64,000 nt of DNA from Sphingomonas parva (ex Maeng et al. 2020). Its GTDB lineage: Bacteria > Pseudomonadota > Alphaproteobacteria > Sphingomonadales > Sphingomonadaceae. Below are positions 27,847-36,494 of this stretch, piece by piece; within the stretch, counting starts at the first letter, position 1; the number at the start of each line of letters is the position of its first letter. The position numbers and the translations under genes were made by a program. Under the pieces are notes generated by a model. That model did no database searches. It was given only the letters and a program-made list of their open reading frames with translations, and had not been told where the DNA came from. The stretch covers positions 1 to 64,000 of the forward strand of contig NZ_SPDV01000007.1 in assembly GCF_004564275.1 (NCBI RefSeq), written 5' to 3'.

Positions 27847-28452
27847 ATGAAGAAGTCCCTGATGAGCGCCTTCCTGCTGCCCGTTGCCGGCGTGTCGCTG
27901 GCCGGTTGCGGCGTGAATTCGGTGCCCACGGCGGAGGAAGAGGCGAAGGCCCGCTGGGCCGACGTCCAGGCCGCCTATCAGCGCCGCGCCAGCCTGATCC
28001 CGAACCTCGTCGCCACCACCAAGGGCGCTGCCGCTTCCGAGCAGCAGATCCTGACCAATGTCACCGAGGCACGGGCCAAGGCAGGGTCGATCCAGATCAC
28101 CACCGACGATCTGTCGGATCCTGCCAAGCTGCGCCAGTTCAGCGAGTCGCAGAATCAGCTCACCCAGGCGCTCGGCCAACTGCGCACCGTCGTCGAGGCC
28201 TATCCGGACCTCAAGAGCCAGCAGAATTTCCAGAGCCTGATGCAGCAGCTGGAGGGCACGGAGAATCGGATCAACATCGCGATCCGCGACTACAATTCGG
28301 CGGTGCAGGCCTATAACACGCGCATCCGCACCTTCCCCGACGTGATCGGCGCCAAGGTCTTCTACGGCGCCGAGCCGATGGCGACCTTCCAGGCGACCAC
28401 GCCCAATGCGGACCAGGCGCCGACGGTCGACTTCGGCAACTCGGGCGGCTGA
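27847..28452 (+). CDS. LemA family lipoprotein
   Basis: 201 residues. The lipoprotein signal ends SLAGC. The rest is a long helical bundle typical of LemA: WADVQAAYQRRASLIPNLVATTKG, SQNQLTQALGQLRTVVEAYPDLKSQQNF in parts, and YNTRIRTFPDVIGAKVFYGA near the end. The role of LemA is unclear. It opens an operon with two TPM-domain proteins, an association seen in many bacteria. It is divergent from the tmRNA gene. Confidence 0.9.
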   Translation: MKKSLMSAFLLPVAGVSLAGCGVNSVPTAEEEAKARWADVQAAYQRRASLIPNLVATTKGAAASEQQILTNVTEARAKAGSIQITTDDLSDPAKLRQFSESQNQLTQALGQLRTVVEAYPDLKSQQNFQSLMQQLEGTENRINIAIRDYNSAVQAYNTRIRTFPDVIGAKVFYGAEPMATFQATTPNADQAPTVDFGNSGG

Positions 28453-28461
28453 CCGGCTCGC

Positions 28462-29256
28462 GTGCCGAGAGTCCTCCTCCTTTCGCTCCTGCTGCTCTTT
28501 GCGGCGCCCGCCGCCGCGCAGGACTTTCCGCCGCTCAGCGGCCGCGTCGTCGACCAAGCCGGCATCATCCCCGATGCCGAGGAGGCGCAGCTGACGCAGA
28601 AGCTGGAGGCGCTGCAGAATGCCAGCAGCCGCCAGCTGGTCGTGGCGACGATCAAGGATCTCCAGGGCTATCCGATCGAGGATTACGGCTACCAGCTCGG
28701 CCGCCACTGGGGCATCGGACAGAAAGGGGCGAACAACGGCGTGATCCTGCTCGTCGCCCCGAATGACAGGCGGGTGCGGATCGAGGTCGGCTACGGACTG
28801 GAGCCGATCATCACCGACGCGCTGTCGAGCACGATCATCAATCAGCAGATGCTGCCGGCCTTCAAGGACGGCGACTTTCCACGCGGAATCAGCGCCGGCG
28901 CCGACGCGCTGATCCAGCAATTGGGCGCGCCGCCCGAGGAGGCCGAGAAGCGCGCGCTCGAGGCGCAGCAGCAGCAACAGGCGCGCGCGGCGGAGGAGAG
29001 CGACGGCGGGTCGATCGTCCCTCTGCTCTTCTGGGTCTTCATCCTGTTCTTCGTGATCATCCCGATGCTTCGCGGCCGGCGCGGGCGGCGCTATCGCCGC
29101 CGCCGCGGCGGCGGCGTCTTCATCTGGGGACCGGGCCTTGGCGGCTGGGGCGGTGGCGGCGGCGGCTGGGGCGGTGGCGGCGGCTGGGGCGGCGGCGGCG
29201 GCTTCTCCGGCGGCGGCGGCTCGTTCGGGGGCGGCGGCGCTTCGGGGGGATGGTGA
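28462..29256 (+). CDS. TPM-domain membrane protein with glycine-rich tail
   Basis: 264 residues. A signal peptide (LLLSLLLLFAAPAAAQ) is followed by a TPM domain (about 25-160: GRVVDQAGIIPDAEEAQL, ANNGVILLVAPNDRRVRIEVG). A transmembrane helix (LLFWVFILFFVIIPML) and a tail of GGWGGGGG units follow. TPM domains of this YgcG/LemA-linked type are proposed to be periplasmic, with possible phosphatase or complex-assembly roles. The GTG start lies nine bases after the lemA stop. The glycine-rich end is normal for this family and overlaps the next gene's start. Confidence 0.88.
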   Translation: MPRVLLLSLLLLFAAPAAAQDFPPLSGRVVDQAGIIPDAEEAQLTQKLEALQNASSRQLVVATIKDLQGYPIEDYGYQLGRHWGIGQKGANNGVILLVAPNDRRVRIEVGYGLEPIITDALSSTIINQQMLPAFKDGDFPRGISAGADALIQQLGAPPEEAEKRALEAQQQQQARAAEESDGGSIVPLLFWVFILFFVIIPMLRGRRGRRYRRRRGGGVFIWGPGLGGWGGGGGGWGGGGGWGGGGGFSGGGGSFGGGGASGGW

Positions 29257-29930
29257 CCATGCCACTGAGCGAGGCCGAGCATCAGGCGGTGAGCGCCGCG
29301 GTGGCGCGCGCCGAGCAGGCGAGCGACGGCGAGATCGTCACCATCGTGGCGCCGCGCTCCGACGCCTATCACGACGTCGGCCTTCACTATGCCGTGCTGG
29401 CGATGCTGCTCGTGCCCTGCGCCCTCGCCGTGCTGCCGCAAGCCTGGATCGACTGGGGCCTCGGCCTGGTGTTCGGCTGGAACGCGGCGCCCGGCCGGGC
29501 GGCGCTGATGGTGCTGCTGTTCGTGCTGATGACGGTCAAGTTCCTGGCGGTGCGCTTCCTGCTCGCCTGGATGCCGCTGCGCATGGCGCTGACGCCGGCG
29601 ATCACCAAGACCCGCCGGGTGCGGCGGCGCGCGATCGAGCTGTTCCGCGCCTCGGCCGAGCAGCGCACCGCCGGCCGCACCGGCATCCTCCTCTACCTCT
29701 CGCAACTCGAGCATCGCGCCGAGATCGTCGCCGACCAGGCGATCCACAGCCGGGTCGATGCCGATGCCTGGGGCGAGGCGATGACGGAGCTGATCGAGCA
29801 GGTGAAAGCGGGGCAGACCGGCGCCGGCATGGCCCTCGCTGTCGAGAAGATCGGCGCGGTGCTGGCCGAGCACCTTCCCGCCTCCCACGAAAATCCTAAC
29901 GAGATACCGGACAGGCTGATCGAATTGTGA
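29250..29930 (+). CDS. TPM-domain membrane protein, second copy
   Basis: 226 residues (223 if the ATG at 29259 is used). A short N-terminal segment (HQAVSAAVARAEQASDGEIVTIV) matches the start of a TPM domain. Two or three membrane helices follow (LHYAVLAMLLVPCALAVL, AALMVLLFVLMTVKFLAV), then TGILLYLSQLEHRAEIVAD and a C-terminal helical part. This is the membrane-embedded companion usually found next to the secreted TPM protein. It overlaps both neighbours by a few bases, so the four genes from lemA to the NUDIX hydrolase form one operon. Confidence 0.85.
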   Translation: MVTMPLSEAEHQAVSAAVARAEQASDGEIVTIVAPRSDAYHDVGLHYAVLAMLLVPCALAVLPQAWIDWGLGLVFGWNAAPGRAALMVLLFVLMTVKFLAVRFLLAWMPLRMALTPAITKTRRVRRRAIELFRASAEQRTAGRTGILLYLSQLEHRAEIVADQAIHSRVDADAWGEAMTELIEQVKAGQTGAGMALAVEKIGAVLAEHLPASHENPNEIPDRLIEL

Positions 29931-30475
29931 GCGACAAGACAAAGGGCGAAGGCGAGATCGTCTGGCAGGGGCGGTTCATTGCCGCCAAGAAGCTGGGCAC
30001 CTGGGAATATGTATCGCGAACCCGCGACGTCACCGCCGCGGTGATCCTGGCGGTCCACGACGGCGAGGTGATCCTGGTCGAACAGCACCGGGTGCCGGTC
30101 GGCGGGCCCTGCCTCGAGCTTCCTGCGGGCCTGGTCGGCGACGAGCAGGAAGGCGAAGAGCTCGAGATCGCCGCGGCGCGGGAGCTCGAGGAGGAGACCG
30201 GCTATCGTCCCGAGCGCATCGTCCGTCTCGGCAAGTTCTACGCCTCGCCGGGCATGTCGGCGGAATATTTCTGGCTGGTTCGGGCGGAGGGCCTCACCCG
30301 GGTGAGCGAAGGCGGCGGCGTCGAGGGGGAGGACATCATCGTCCACCACGTCCCTCTCGCCGAGGTGCCCGCCTTCGTCGAGCGCAAGCGGGCCGAAGGC
30401 TATGAGATGGACGTCAAGCTGCTGCTATTGCTCGGCGCCGTCCTTCTTCAGCCAGGGAGCGCTGCGGGCGACTGA
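29927..30475 (+). CDS. NUDIX hydrolase, ADP-ribose pyrophosphatase-like
   Basis: 182 residues. The complete Nudix box is present: G(DEQEG)E, then seven residues, then RELEEETGY. Before it, LELPAGLVGDE, and after it GKFYASPGMSAEYFWLV, are typical of the ADP-ribose/GDP-mannose pyrophosphatase branch. It would hydrolyse nucleotide-sugar pyrophosphates to AMP and a sugar phosphate using magnesium. The GTG start overlaps the preceding stop. The last 51 bases overlap, on the opposite strand, the end of a small secreted-protein gene. Confidence 0.88.
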   Translation: MSDKTKGEGEIVWQGRFIAAKKLGTWEYVSRTRDVTAAVILAVHDGEVILVEQHRVPVGGPCLELPAGLVGDEQEGEELEIAAARELEEETGYRPERIVRLGKFYASPGMSAEYFWLVRAEGLTRVSEGGGVEGEDIIVHHVPLAEVPAFVERKRAEGYEMDVKLLLLLGAVLLQPGSAAGD

Positions 30476-30799
30476 TTCGACGGTGAACTCCGGTTCCTCG
30501 TCCTGCATCGCGTGAGACCAGCTGCGGCCGCTCAGTTTCTCCGCGAGACAGCGCTGCTCGGTGATACGGTGGCCCGCGCCTTCCGCCCGGACCATATGGA
30601 TGCGAACGTCGCCGGCGGCGACCTCATAGGGTCCTTCGACCGCATCAAAGGCTTCGCCGCGTGCCGCCGCGACCATGGTCACGAGGCGGGCGCGGCAGGC
30701 GGCCGAATCGGCGAAGCTCTCGCCGCTCGCCTCGAACGGCACCTCATCTTCGGCACAGACAAGCAGGAGGAATGGAAGCGGGAGAAGCGCGCGGATCAT
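30425..30799 (-). CDS. Small secreted protein of unknown function
   Basis: 124 residues. It begins with a short hydrophobic signal (ALLPLPFLLLVCA) and has Cys residues in SAACRARLV and EQRCLAEKL that could pair. I recognise no domain. Its 3' end overlaps the convergent NUDIX gene by 51 bases. The signal peptide and coding-like composition argue that it is real, but it could be shorter at its end by a later frameshift in relatives. Confidence 0.5.
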   Translation of the reverse strand: MIRALLPLPFLLLVCAEDEVPFEASGESFADSAACRARLVTMVAAARGEAFDAVEGPYEVAAGDVRIHMVRAEGAGHRITEQRCLAEKLSGRSWSHAMQDEEPEFTVESVARSAPWLKKDGAEQ

Positions 30800-30864
30800 T
30801 GTGAGAGGGTGCGCGTGGCCCCGTGAATGGGCTGTGAACTTCGTCCTTCGGCCAATCCCCAGCC

Positions 30865-30968
30865 CGTCATCCCGGTGAAAACCGGGATCTCAGCGAGGCC
30901 TCACGCCGGCGGTTGGGGCAGGCGCTGAGCGAAGCCTCCCTGAGGTCCCGGCGTTCGCCGGGACGACG
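30865..30968. repeat. Long imperfect inverted repeat (intergenic element)
   Basis: The left arm CGTCATCCCGGTGAAAACCG continues GGATCTCAGCGAGGC (30865-30899). The right arm (30934-30968) is its imperfect reverse complement, ending TTCGCCGGGACGACG. Each arm also forms its own small hairpin (CCCGG...CCGGG). It fills the gap between two leftward genes and looks like a non-coding repeat of the type dispersed in sphingomonad genomes. Confidence 0.6.
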
Positions 30969-30999
30969 AGTTTGCCACGAACGCGCTGCGCCGTTGCAC

Positions 31000-31278
31000 C
31001 TATTTGAAATTGTCGGCGTAGCTCTGGATCTTGAGCGTGCGCTGGGTCGGCGGGACGAGGTGGTAGGGGATGGCGTTGCGCTCGGCATAGGCCTTGGCGG
31101 CGTCCATCGTCGGGAAGCGCAAGGTGACCTGCGACTGGGTGTCGCCGCCGCCCGACCAGCCGGTCAGCGGATCGGGCGTGTGGGGCCGCTTCGATTCGAA
31201 CTGCAGGATCCACTCGTCGGCCGTCGCCTTGCCCGACTGCATGGCGTTCTTGGACCGCTGGAAAATGCGCGCTGCCAT
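31000..31278 (-). CDS. NDUFS4-like complex I accessory subunit
   Basis: 92 residues from the ATG at 31278, which has GGAG upstream; the longer frame would run into hrpB. AARIFQRSKNAMQSGKA at the start and WILQFESKRPHTPDPLTGW, SGGDTQSQVTLRFPT and AYAERNAIPYHLV later match the conserved region of the 18-kDa NDUFS4-type subunit that alphaproteobacteria share with mitochondria. It helps assemble or stabilise the NADH-binding arm of complex I. The nuo operon itself is elsewhere. Confidence 0.88.
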   Translation of the reverse strand: MAARIFQRSKNAMQSGKATADEWILQFESKRPHTPDPLTGWSGGGDTQSQVTLRFPTMDAAKAYAERNAIPYHLVPPTQRTLKIQSYADNFK

Positions 31279-31331
31279 CTGATTCTCGCTCCTGAACTTG
31301 GCTAGGCGCCTGCAATAGCTTGGCCAAGGAA

Positions 31332-33869
31332 TCAACCGCTGCGGTGGCGGGTGGTTGCCTTCTTGGTCCTCAGCGTCGGATCGGCCGCAGCCGGGTCCTC
31401 GGGCCAGGGATGCCTCGGATAGCGGCCGCGCATCTCCTTTGCCACCTCGGCCCAGCTTCCCGCCCAGAAACCGGGAAGGTCGCGCGTCGTCTGGATCGGC
31501 CGTGCCGCGGGCGAGGTCAGCGACAGCACCAGCGGCACGCGCCCGCCGCCGATCGAAGGGTGGGTCGAGAGGCCGAAGAAGGCCTGGACCCGGGCGGTGA
31601 CCGTCGGCCCGGCCTCCGCCTCATAGTCGATCGCGTGGCTGCTGCCGGCCGGAGTCTCGAAGCTGTGCGGCGCGAGCCGATCGAGCGACTTGCGGCCATC
31701 CCAGCCGAGCAGGGCATCGAGCACGCCGGAGAGGGCCGAGGAATCGACCTCGGACAGCCGGCGCCGACCGGCGACGAGCAGCGGCAGCCACTGGTCGAGG
31801 CTGGCGAGCAGCGCCTCGTCGGAGAGATCGGGCAGCGACGGATCGTGCGTCCGGGCAAAGACGGCACGCTTGCGCAACGCCTTTGCGCCCTCGCTCCACG
31901 GCAGGAGATCGAGGCCATGGGTGCGGACGCCATCGACCAGCGCCGCGGCCACTTCCTCGGGAGAGGCCTTCATGTCCTGTCCCTGGCTCAGGGTGATCGC
32001 GCCCAACCGGCGGCCGCGGCGCGCCAGAACGTTTCCGGTCGCGGGATCGAATCGAACCTGCGCTCCGGTCTCGATTCGATCGGCAAACAGTCCGAGCACC
32101 GCCTCCTCTGCGATCGCCGCGGCGGAGAGGATCCGCGCGCCGGCGGCGCTGCCGCTGACCTCGGCGACCGCCAGCCAGGCCTCGCGGGCGAGCGGCGAAT
32201 GAGGATCGAGCCGGAAGCCCCGGCCGCCGACCGAGATCCAATCCTCGCCGGAGGCGGAGCGACGTTTGGCGACGCGATCGGGGTAAGCAAGGGCGACGCA
32301 CAGGGCGGTCGCCTCGTGAAACTCGGTCGATGATGCCGAGGGGGCGGCCCCTTGACCGCGAACCAGCTGGTGCCATCTTCGCGCCAGGCCGCGCGAGGCC
32401 TCGGCCCGCTTGCCGCGATCGGAGCGCCAGCGGCGCAGGCGAAGCTCGAGGTCCGCGTCGCTGCCCCCGAGGCCGCGCTCGGAGAGCAGGACGGCAATCT
32501 CGGCGGCAGTGCGGCCGTGGCCCCGCGCCTCCGCCTCGATCAGCATGTGCGCCAACCTCGGCGGCAACGGCAGAGCGGCAATCGCCTTGCCGTGCGGCGT
32601 CGGCCGTCCATCGGTGCCGAGCGCGCCGAGCGACGTCAGACGCCTTCGCGCCTCGTCCACCGCCGCCGGGGGCGGCGGATCGAGCCAGGCGAGCTCGCGC
32701 GGATCGGCGACGCCCCAGAGCGCGCAGTCGAGCAGCAAGGCCGAGAGATCGGCTTCGAGGATCTCCGGCGGATCGAAGCGCGGCAGGGCGGCGGTCGCCG
32801 CCTCCTCCCAGAGACGGTAGACGGTGCCGGGCGCCTGCCGGCCGGCGCGGCCGGCGCGCTGGGTGACCGCCGCCTGGCTCGCCCGCTCGGTCACCAGCCG
32901 CGTGATGCCGGCGGCACGATCATAGCGCGGGCGGCGGGCGAGGCCGCTGTCGACGACGATTTGGACCCCGTCGAGGGTGAGGCTGGTCTCGGCGATCGAG
33001 GTCGCCAGCACGACCTTGCGGCGTCCCGGAGGCGCTGCGGCAATCGCAGCGCGTTGGGCGCCCGGCTCGAGGCTGCCGTGCAGCCGGTGGAGATCGACGC
33101 CGGCCGGCAGCGTGCCCTCCAGTCGCTCGGCAGTCCGCTCGATCTCGGCCACGCCGGGGAGGAAGGCGAGCAGGCTGCCCTCGGCCTCGGCCAGCGCGCG
33201 GCGGATCGCCGCGGCCATCTCGTCCTCGATCCTCTTCTCGGACGCGCGGCCGAGGTGGCGAAGGTCGATCGGATGGCTGCGCCCCGCGCTCTCGATCACC
33301 GGTGCAGCCTGACCCGCACCGGCCATCAGCGCGGCGAAGCGTTCCCCGTCGAGCGTTGCCGACATGGCAAGGATGCGGAGGTCCGGCCGCAACGCGCCCT
33401 GCGCGTCCAGCGCCAGAGCGAGGCCGAAATCACTGTCGAGGCTGCGCTCGTGGACCTCGTCGAACAGCACCGCGGAGACGCCGGCGAGCTCCGGATCAGC
33501 CTGGATGCGATTGCGGAAGATCCCTTCGGTGACCACGGTGATGCGGGTCCGCGCCGAGCGCTTGCTGTCGAGCCGCGTCGCATAGCCGATCGTCTCGCCC
33601 GGACGTTCGCCGGCGAGCTCGGCCATACGTTCGGCGGCCGCGCGGGCAGCAAGCCGGCGCGGCGAGAGCAAGAGGATCTCGCCGACGCACCAGGGCTCGG
33701 CGAGCAGGGCCGGCGCCACCGCGGTCGTCTTGCCCGCCCCCGGCGGTGCAACCAGCACGGCGCACGAGCCGCCCCGCAGGGCGGCGAGAAGGTCGGGCAG
33801 GACGGCGTGGATCGGCAGCGACACGCGAGGCTTCAGCCAGAAGACCGAACCGAGGGGAAGCCTTTTCAT
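31332..33869 (-). CDS. hrpB: ATP-dependent helicase HrpB
   Basis: 845 residues. DExH-box helicase with Walker A VAPPGAGKTTAVAPALL, DEVH in VLFDEVHERSLDSDFGLAL, motif III MSATLDG, and motif VI VTQRAGRAGRQAPGTVYRL; the HrpB-specific C-terminal region follows (PDRVAKRRS, then a large C-terminal domain ending near GRYPRHPWPEDP, the family's usual end). Its function in cells is poorly known; the family is linked to RNA metabolism. The ATG at 33869 has AGGA unusually close, so the true start may be downstream. Full length for the family. Confidence 0.92.
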   Translation of the reverse strand: MKRLPLGSVFWLKPRVSLPIHAVLPDLLAALRGGSCAVLVAPPGAGKTTAVAPALLAEPWCVGEILLLSPRRLAARAAAERMAELAGERPGETIGYATRLDSKRSARTRITVVTEGIFRNRIQADPELAGVSAVLFDEVHERSLDSDFGLALALDAQGALRPDLRILAMSATLDGERFAALMAGAGQAAPVIESAGRSHPIDLRHLGRASEKRIEDEMAAAIRRALAEAEGSLLAFLPGVAEIERTAERLEGTLPAGVDLHRLHGSLEPGAQRAAIAAAPPGRRKVVLATSIAETSLTLDGVQIVVDSGLARRPRYDRAAGITRLVTERASQAAVTQRAGRAGRQAPGTVYRLWEEAATAALPRFDPPEILEADLSALLLDCALWGVADPRELAWLDPPPPAAVDEARRRLTSLGALGTDGRPTPHGKAIAALPLPPRLAHMLIEAEARGHGRTAAEIAVLLSERGLGGSDADLELRLRRWRSDRGKRAEASRGLARRWHQLVRGQGAAPSASSTEFHEATALCVALAYPDRVAKRRSASGEDWISVGGRGFRLDPHSPLAREAWLAVAEVSGSAAGARILSAAAIAEEAVLGLFADRIETGAQVRFDPATGNVLARRGRRLGAITLSQGQDMKASPEEVAAALVDGVRTHGLDLLPWSEGAKALRKRAVFARTHDPSLPDLSDEALLASLDQWLPLLVAGRRRLSEVDSSALSGVLDALLGWDGRKSLDRLAPHSFETPAGSSHAIDYEAEAGPTVTARVQAFFGLSTHPSIGGGRVPLVLSLTSPAARPIQTTRDLPGFWAGSWAEVAKEMRGRYPRHPWPEDPAAADPTLRTKKATTRHRSG

Positions 33870-33937
33870 TCCTTCCGGCTCGGGAGGAATCGGGACGGCG
33901 TCTCGTGGACAGGCTTACAACCCGCTAGAATGAATGG

Positions 33938-34249
33938 ATGATCGTGATCGCTGCCCTGCTCGCCTTTGCCGTCCCGGCCGCGCCGCTGCGTGTCTCGGAC
34001 CTCGAATCGACGTTCGAAGTGACGGTCGCCCCCGGCAGATCGGGCTGCACCATCGCGTTCGACCGTCGCCGCTTCGACCGGCAGGGCTACGAGGAGGAGC
34101 TGGCGCGCTTCGTCAGGAAGCGGGGCGCAACGCGTGCGGTAGTCCGGTCCGACCGTCGGACACCGCTTCTTTGCCTGCAGGATGTCGTGGAGGCGCTGAC
34201 CCGCGCCGGCGTTCGCGACGTCAGCGGAGTCGAGGACGAGCCCCGCTAG
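33938..34249 (+). CDS. Small secreted protein, possibly ExbD-like periplasmic fold
   Basis: 103 residues with an N-terminal signal or anchor (VIAALLAFAVPAAPLRV). The second half, ARFVRKRGATRAVVRSDRRTP then DVVEALTRAGVRDVSGV, resembles the periplasmic domain of ExbD/TolR-type proteins (pattern D-x-x-P...vv...l...aG). There is no ExbB partner nearby, so function is open. It converges on the next leftward gene. Confidence 0.5.
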   Translation: MIVIAALLAFAVPAAPLRVSDLESTFEVTVAPGRSGCTIAFDRRRFDRQGYEEELARFVRKRGATRAVVRSDRRTPLLCLQDVVEALTRAGVRDVSGVEDEPR

Positions 34250-34255
34250 GTGAGA

Positions 34256-34537
34256 TCAGCTCCGGCGCTGGACCGGGCTGTTCCGCGTATCGATAATGCC
34301 GCCGTCGGGCAGCTTCACCTCGCCGCTGCGCAGCTGCGGTGTCTTGCCGCCGGCGGCGACGCACTGGGCGACCACGACCGGATAGTCGACGTCCGACTGC
34401 GACGGCAGCACGGCCTCGGTGGCGGCGGTGCAGGCCGCCTGGCTCTCGTAGCGCGCGTCGAGAGTACGCACCTGCGTGCAGGAAGTGTCGCCTTCGCCGC
34501 AGCCAAGGATTGCGATGATGAAGATGCCCGGTCCCAT
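34256..34537 (-). CDS. Small secreted or lipoprotein of unknown function
   Basis: 93 residues from the ATG at 34537 (a GTG at 34582 would add 15). GPGIFIIAILGCGEGD looks like a lipoprotein signal. The mature part has Cys in DTSCTQV, QAACTAATEA and AQCVAAGG, which could form disulfides. I recognise no family. It ends seven bases from the stop of the convergent small gene. Confidence 0.5.
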   Translation of the reverse strand: MGPGIFIIAILGCGEGDTSCTQVRTLDARYESQAACTAATEAVLPSQSDVDYPVVVAQCVAAGGKTPQLRSGEVKLPDGGIIDTRNSPVQRRS

Positions 34538-34639
34538 GATCTGCCAAACCCTTGGGACAAAAGGCCGTTCCAATAGTTTCACCGGCGTACCGGTGGATGT
34601 TCTTGGTTCGGCCGGGCAGTCTCACTACCTTAGGAAGAC

Positions 34640-36454
34640 ATGCGTCCACTCGAGAATTCCGACACCTCGCCCAAGGCCGGCTGGTCGGCCCTGCGCCGCT
34701 TCCTGCCCTATCTCTGGCCCGCCGGAGAGCCGGCGCTGCGCGCGCGGGTCCTGATCGCCGTTCTCCTGGTGTTCGTCGCCAAGGGCGCGACGCTGATCAT
34801 GCCCTTCGCCTACAAGGCCGCGATCGACCGCATGTCGGCGGGCGCGGAGGCCGGAGTGGGCCTCGCGATGGCGCTTGTCATGGCCTATGCCGGGGCGCGG
34901 TTCGGCGGCGTGCTGTTCGACAATCTGAGGAACGCAATCTTCGAGCGGGTCGGCCAGGACGCGGCGCGCCGGCTGGCCGAGACGGTGTTCCGCCACGTCC
35001 ACCGCCTGTCCCTCCGCTTCCATCTCGAGCGACGCACCGGCGCGCTCACCAAGATCGTCGAACGCGGCACCAAGAGCATCGACATGATGCTCTATTTCCT
35101 GCTGTTCAACATCGCCCCGACGATCATCGAGCTCACCGCCGTCTGCATCATCTTCGGCGTGAAGTTCGGCCCCGGCCTGGTGGTCGCGACGCTGGTGATG
35201 GTGGTCGCCTATATCGTCTTCACCCGGGTGGTGACCGAATGGCGCAGCAAGCTGCAGCGCCAGATGAACGAGGTCGACAACCAGGCGATCGCCCGCGCCG
35301 TCGATTCGCTCCTCAACTACGAGACGGTGAAATATTTCGGCGCGGAGGAGCGCGAGGCGCGGCGCTACGGCGATGCGATGCGGACCTTCGCCGGCGCGGC
35401 AGTCAAGAACGAGACGTCGCTCGCCTGGCTCAACATCGGCCAGTCGCTGATCACCAACCTGATGATGGCCGGCGCGATGGCCTATACGGTCTGGGGGTGG
35501 AGCCGCGGCGCCTTCACCACCGGCGACGTCGTCTTCGTCAACACCTTCCTCGCCCAGCTCTTCCGGCCGCTCGACATGCTCGGCTGGGTCTATCGGACGA
35601 TTCGCCAGGGGCTGATCGACATGGAAGCGATGTTCGGCATCGTCGATACGCCCCAGGAGGTGCGGGACGCTCCGGACGCGCCCGATCTCCAGGTCTCGGC
35701 CGGCCACATCCGCTTCGAGGACGTCCGCTTCGGCTACGAGCCGGAGCGCGAGATATTGAAGGGCATCGACCTGGAGGTGAAGCCCGGGACGATGGTGGCG
35801 GTGGTGGGGCCGTCGGGCGCCGGCAAGTCCACCCTGTCGCGCCTCCTGTTCCGCTTCTACGAGCCGACCGGCGGCCGCATCCTGATCGACGGCCAGGACA
35901 TCAGCGAGGTCAGCCAGGCGAGCTTGCGCCAGGCGCTCGGCATCGTCCCGCAGGACAGCGTGCTGTTCAACGACACGATCGGCTACAACATCGGCTATGG
36001 CCGGGACGGCGCAAGCCAGGACGAGATCGAGGGCGCGGCCCGCGGCGCGGCGATCCACGACTTCATCGCCGCCCTGCCGCAGGGCTACGCTAGCCAGGTC
36101 GGTGAGCGCGGACTCAAGCTCTCCGGCGGCGAGAAGCAGCGGGTGGCGATCGCCCGCACCCTGCTCAAGAACCCGCCGATCCTGATCTTCGACGAGGCGA
36201 CCAGCGCGCTCGACAGCCGCACCGAAGCGGCGATCCAGGAGACCCTGCGGTCGGTGGCGGCGCGCAAGACCTCGGTGGTGATCGCGCACCGGCTCTCGAC
36301 CGTGGTCGATGCCGACCAGATCGTCGTGCTGCACGAGGGCCAGGTGGCCGAGCGCGGCACCCATGCGCAATTGCTGCGCAGGAACGGCCTCTATGCCGAG
36401 ATGTGGAACCGGCAGCAGAGCGAGCGCGACGAAGAGGCCGAAGCGGCCGAATAG
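34640..36454 (+). CDS. atm1: Atm1/ABCB7-type ABC exporter
   Basis: 604 residues: an ABC transporter half with six membrane helices (about 35-330) and an ATPase domain with Walker A VGPSGAGKST, signature LSGGEKQRVAIARTL, and Walker B ILIFDEATSALDSRTE. Sequence stretches such as RFLPYLWPA, GGVLFDNLRNAIFERVGQDA, SLRFHLERRTG and TKSIDMMLYFLLFNIAPT closely match, from memory, the structurally characterised Novosphingobium aromaticivorans Atm1. That family exports glutathione-linked or persulfide compounds related to iron-sulfur metabolism and metal tolerance. It probably works as a homodimer. It is followed 40 bases later by recQ. Confidence 0.92.
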   Translation: MRPLENSDTSPKAGWSALRRFLPYLWPAGEPALRARVLIAVLLVFVAKGATLIMPFAYKAAIDRMSAGAEAGVGLAMALVMAYAGARFGGVLFDNLRNAIFERVGQDAARRLAETVFRHVHRLSLRFHLERRTGALTKIVERGTKSIDMMLYFLLFNIAPTIIELTAVCIIFGVKFGPGLVVATLVMVVAYIVFTRVVTEWRSKLQRQMNEVDNQAIARAVDSLLNYETVKYFGAEEREARRYGDAMRTFAGAAVKNETSLAWLNIGQSLITNLMMAGAMAYTVWGWSRGAFTTGDVVFVNTFLAQLFRPLDMLGWVYRTIRQGLIDMEAMFGIVDTPQEVRDAPDAPDLQVSAGHIRFEDVRFGYEPEREILKGIDLEVKPGTMVAVVGPSGAGKSTLSRLLFRFYEPTGGRILIDGQDISEVSQASLRQALGIVPQDSVLFNDTIGYNIGYGRDGASQDEIEGAARGAAIHDFIAALPQGYASQVGERGLKLSGGEKQRVAIARTLLKNPPILIFDEATSALDSRTEAAIQETLRSVAARKTSVVIAHRLSTVVDADQIVVLHEGQVAERGTHAQLLRRNGLYAEMWNRQQSERDEEAEAAE

Positions 36455-36494
36455 CCGTCTCGACCGCCTCCCTCCCGTCGGTTAGGGCAATTTC

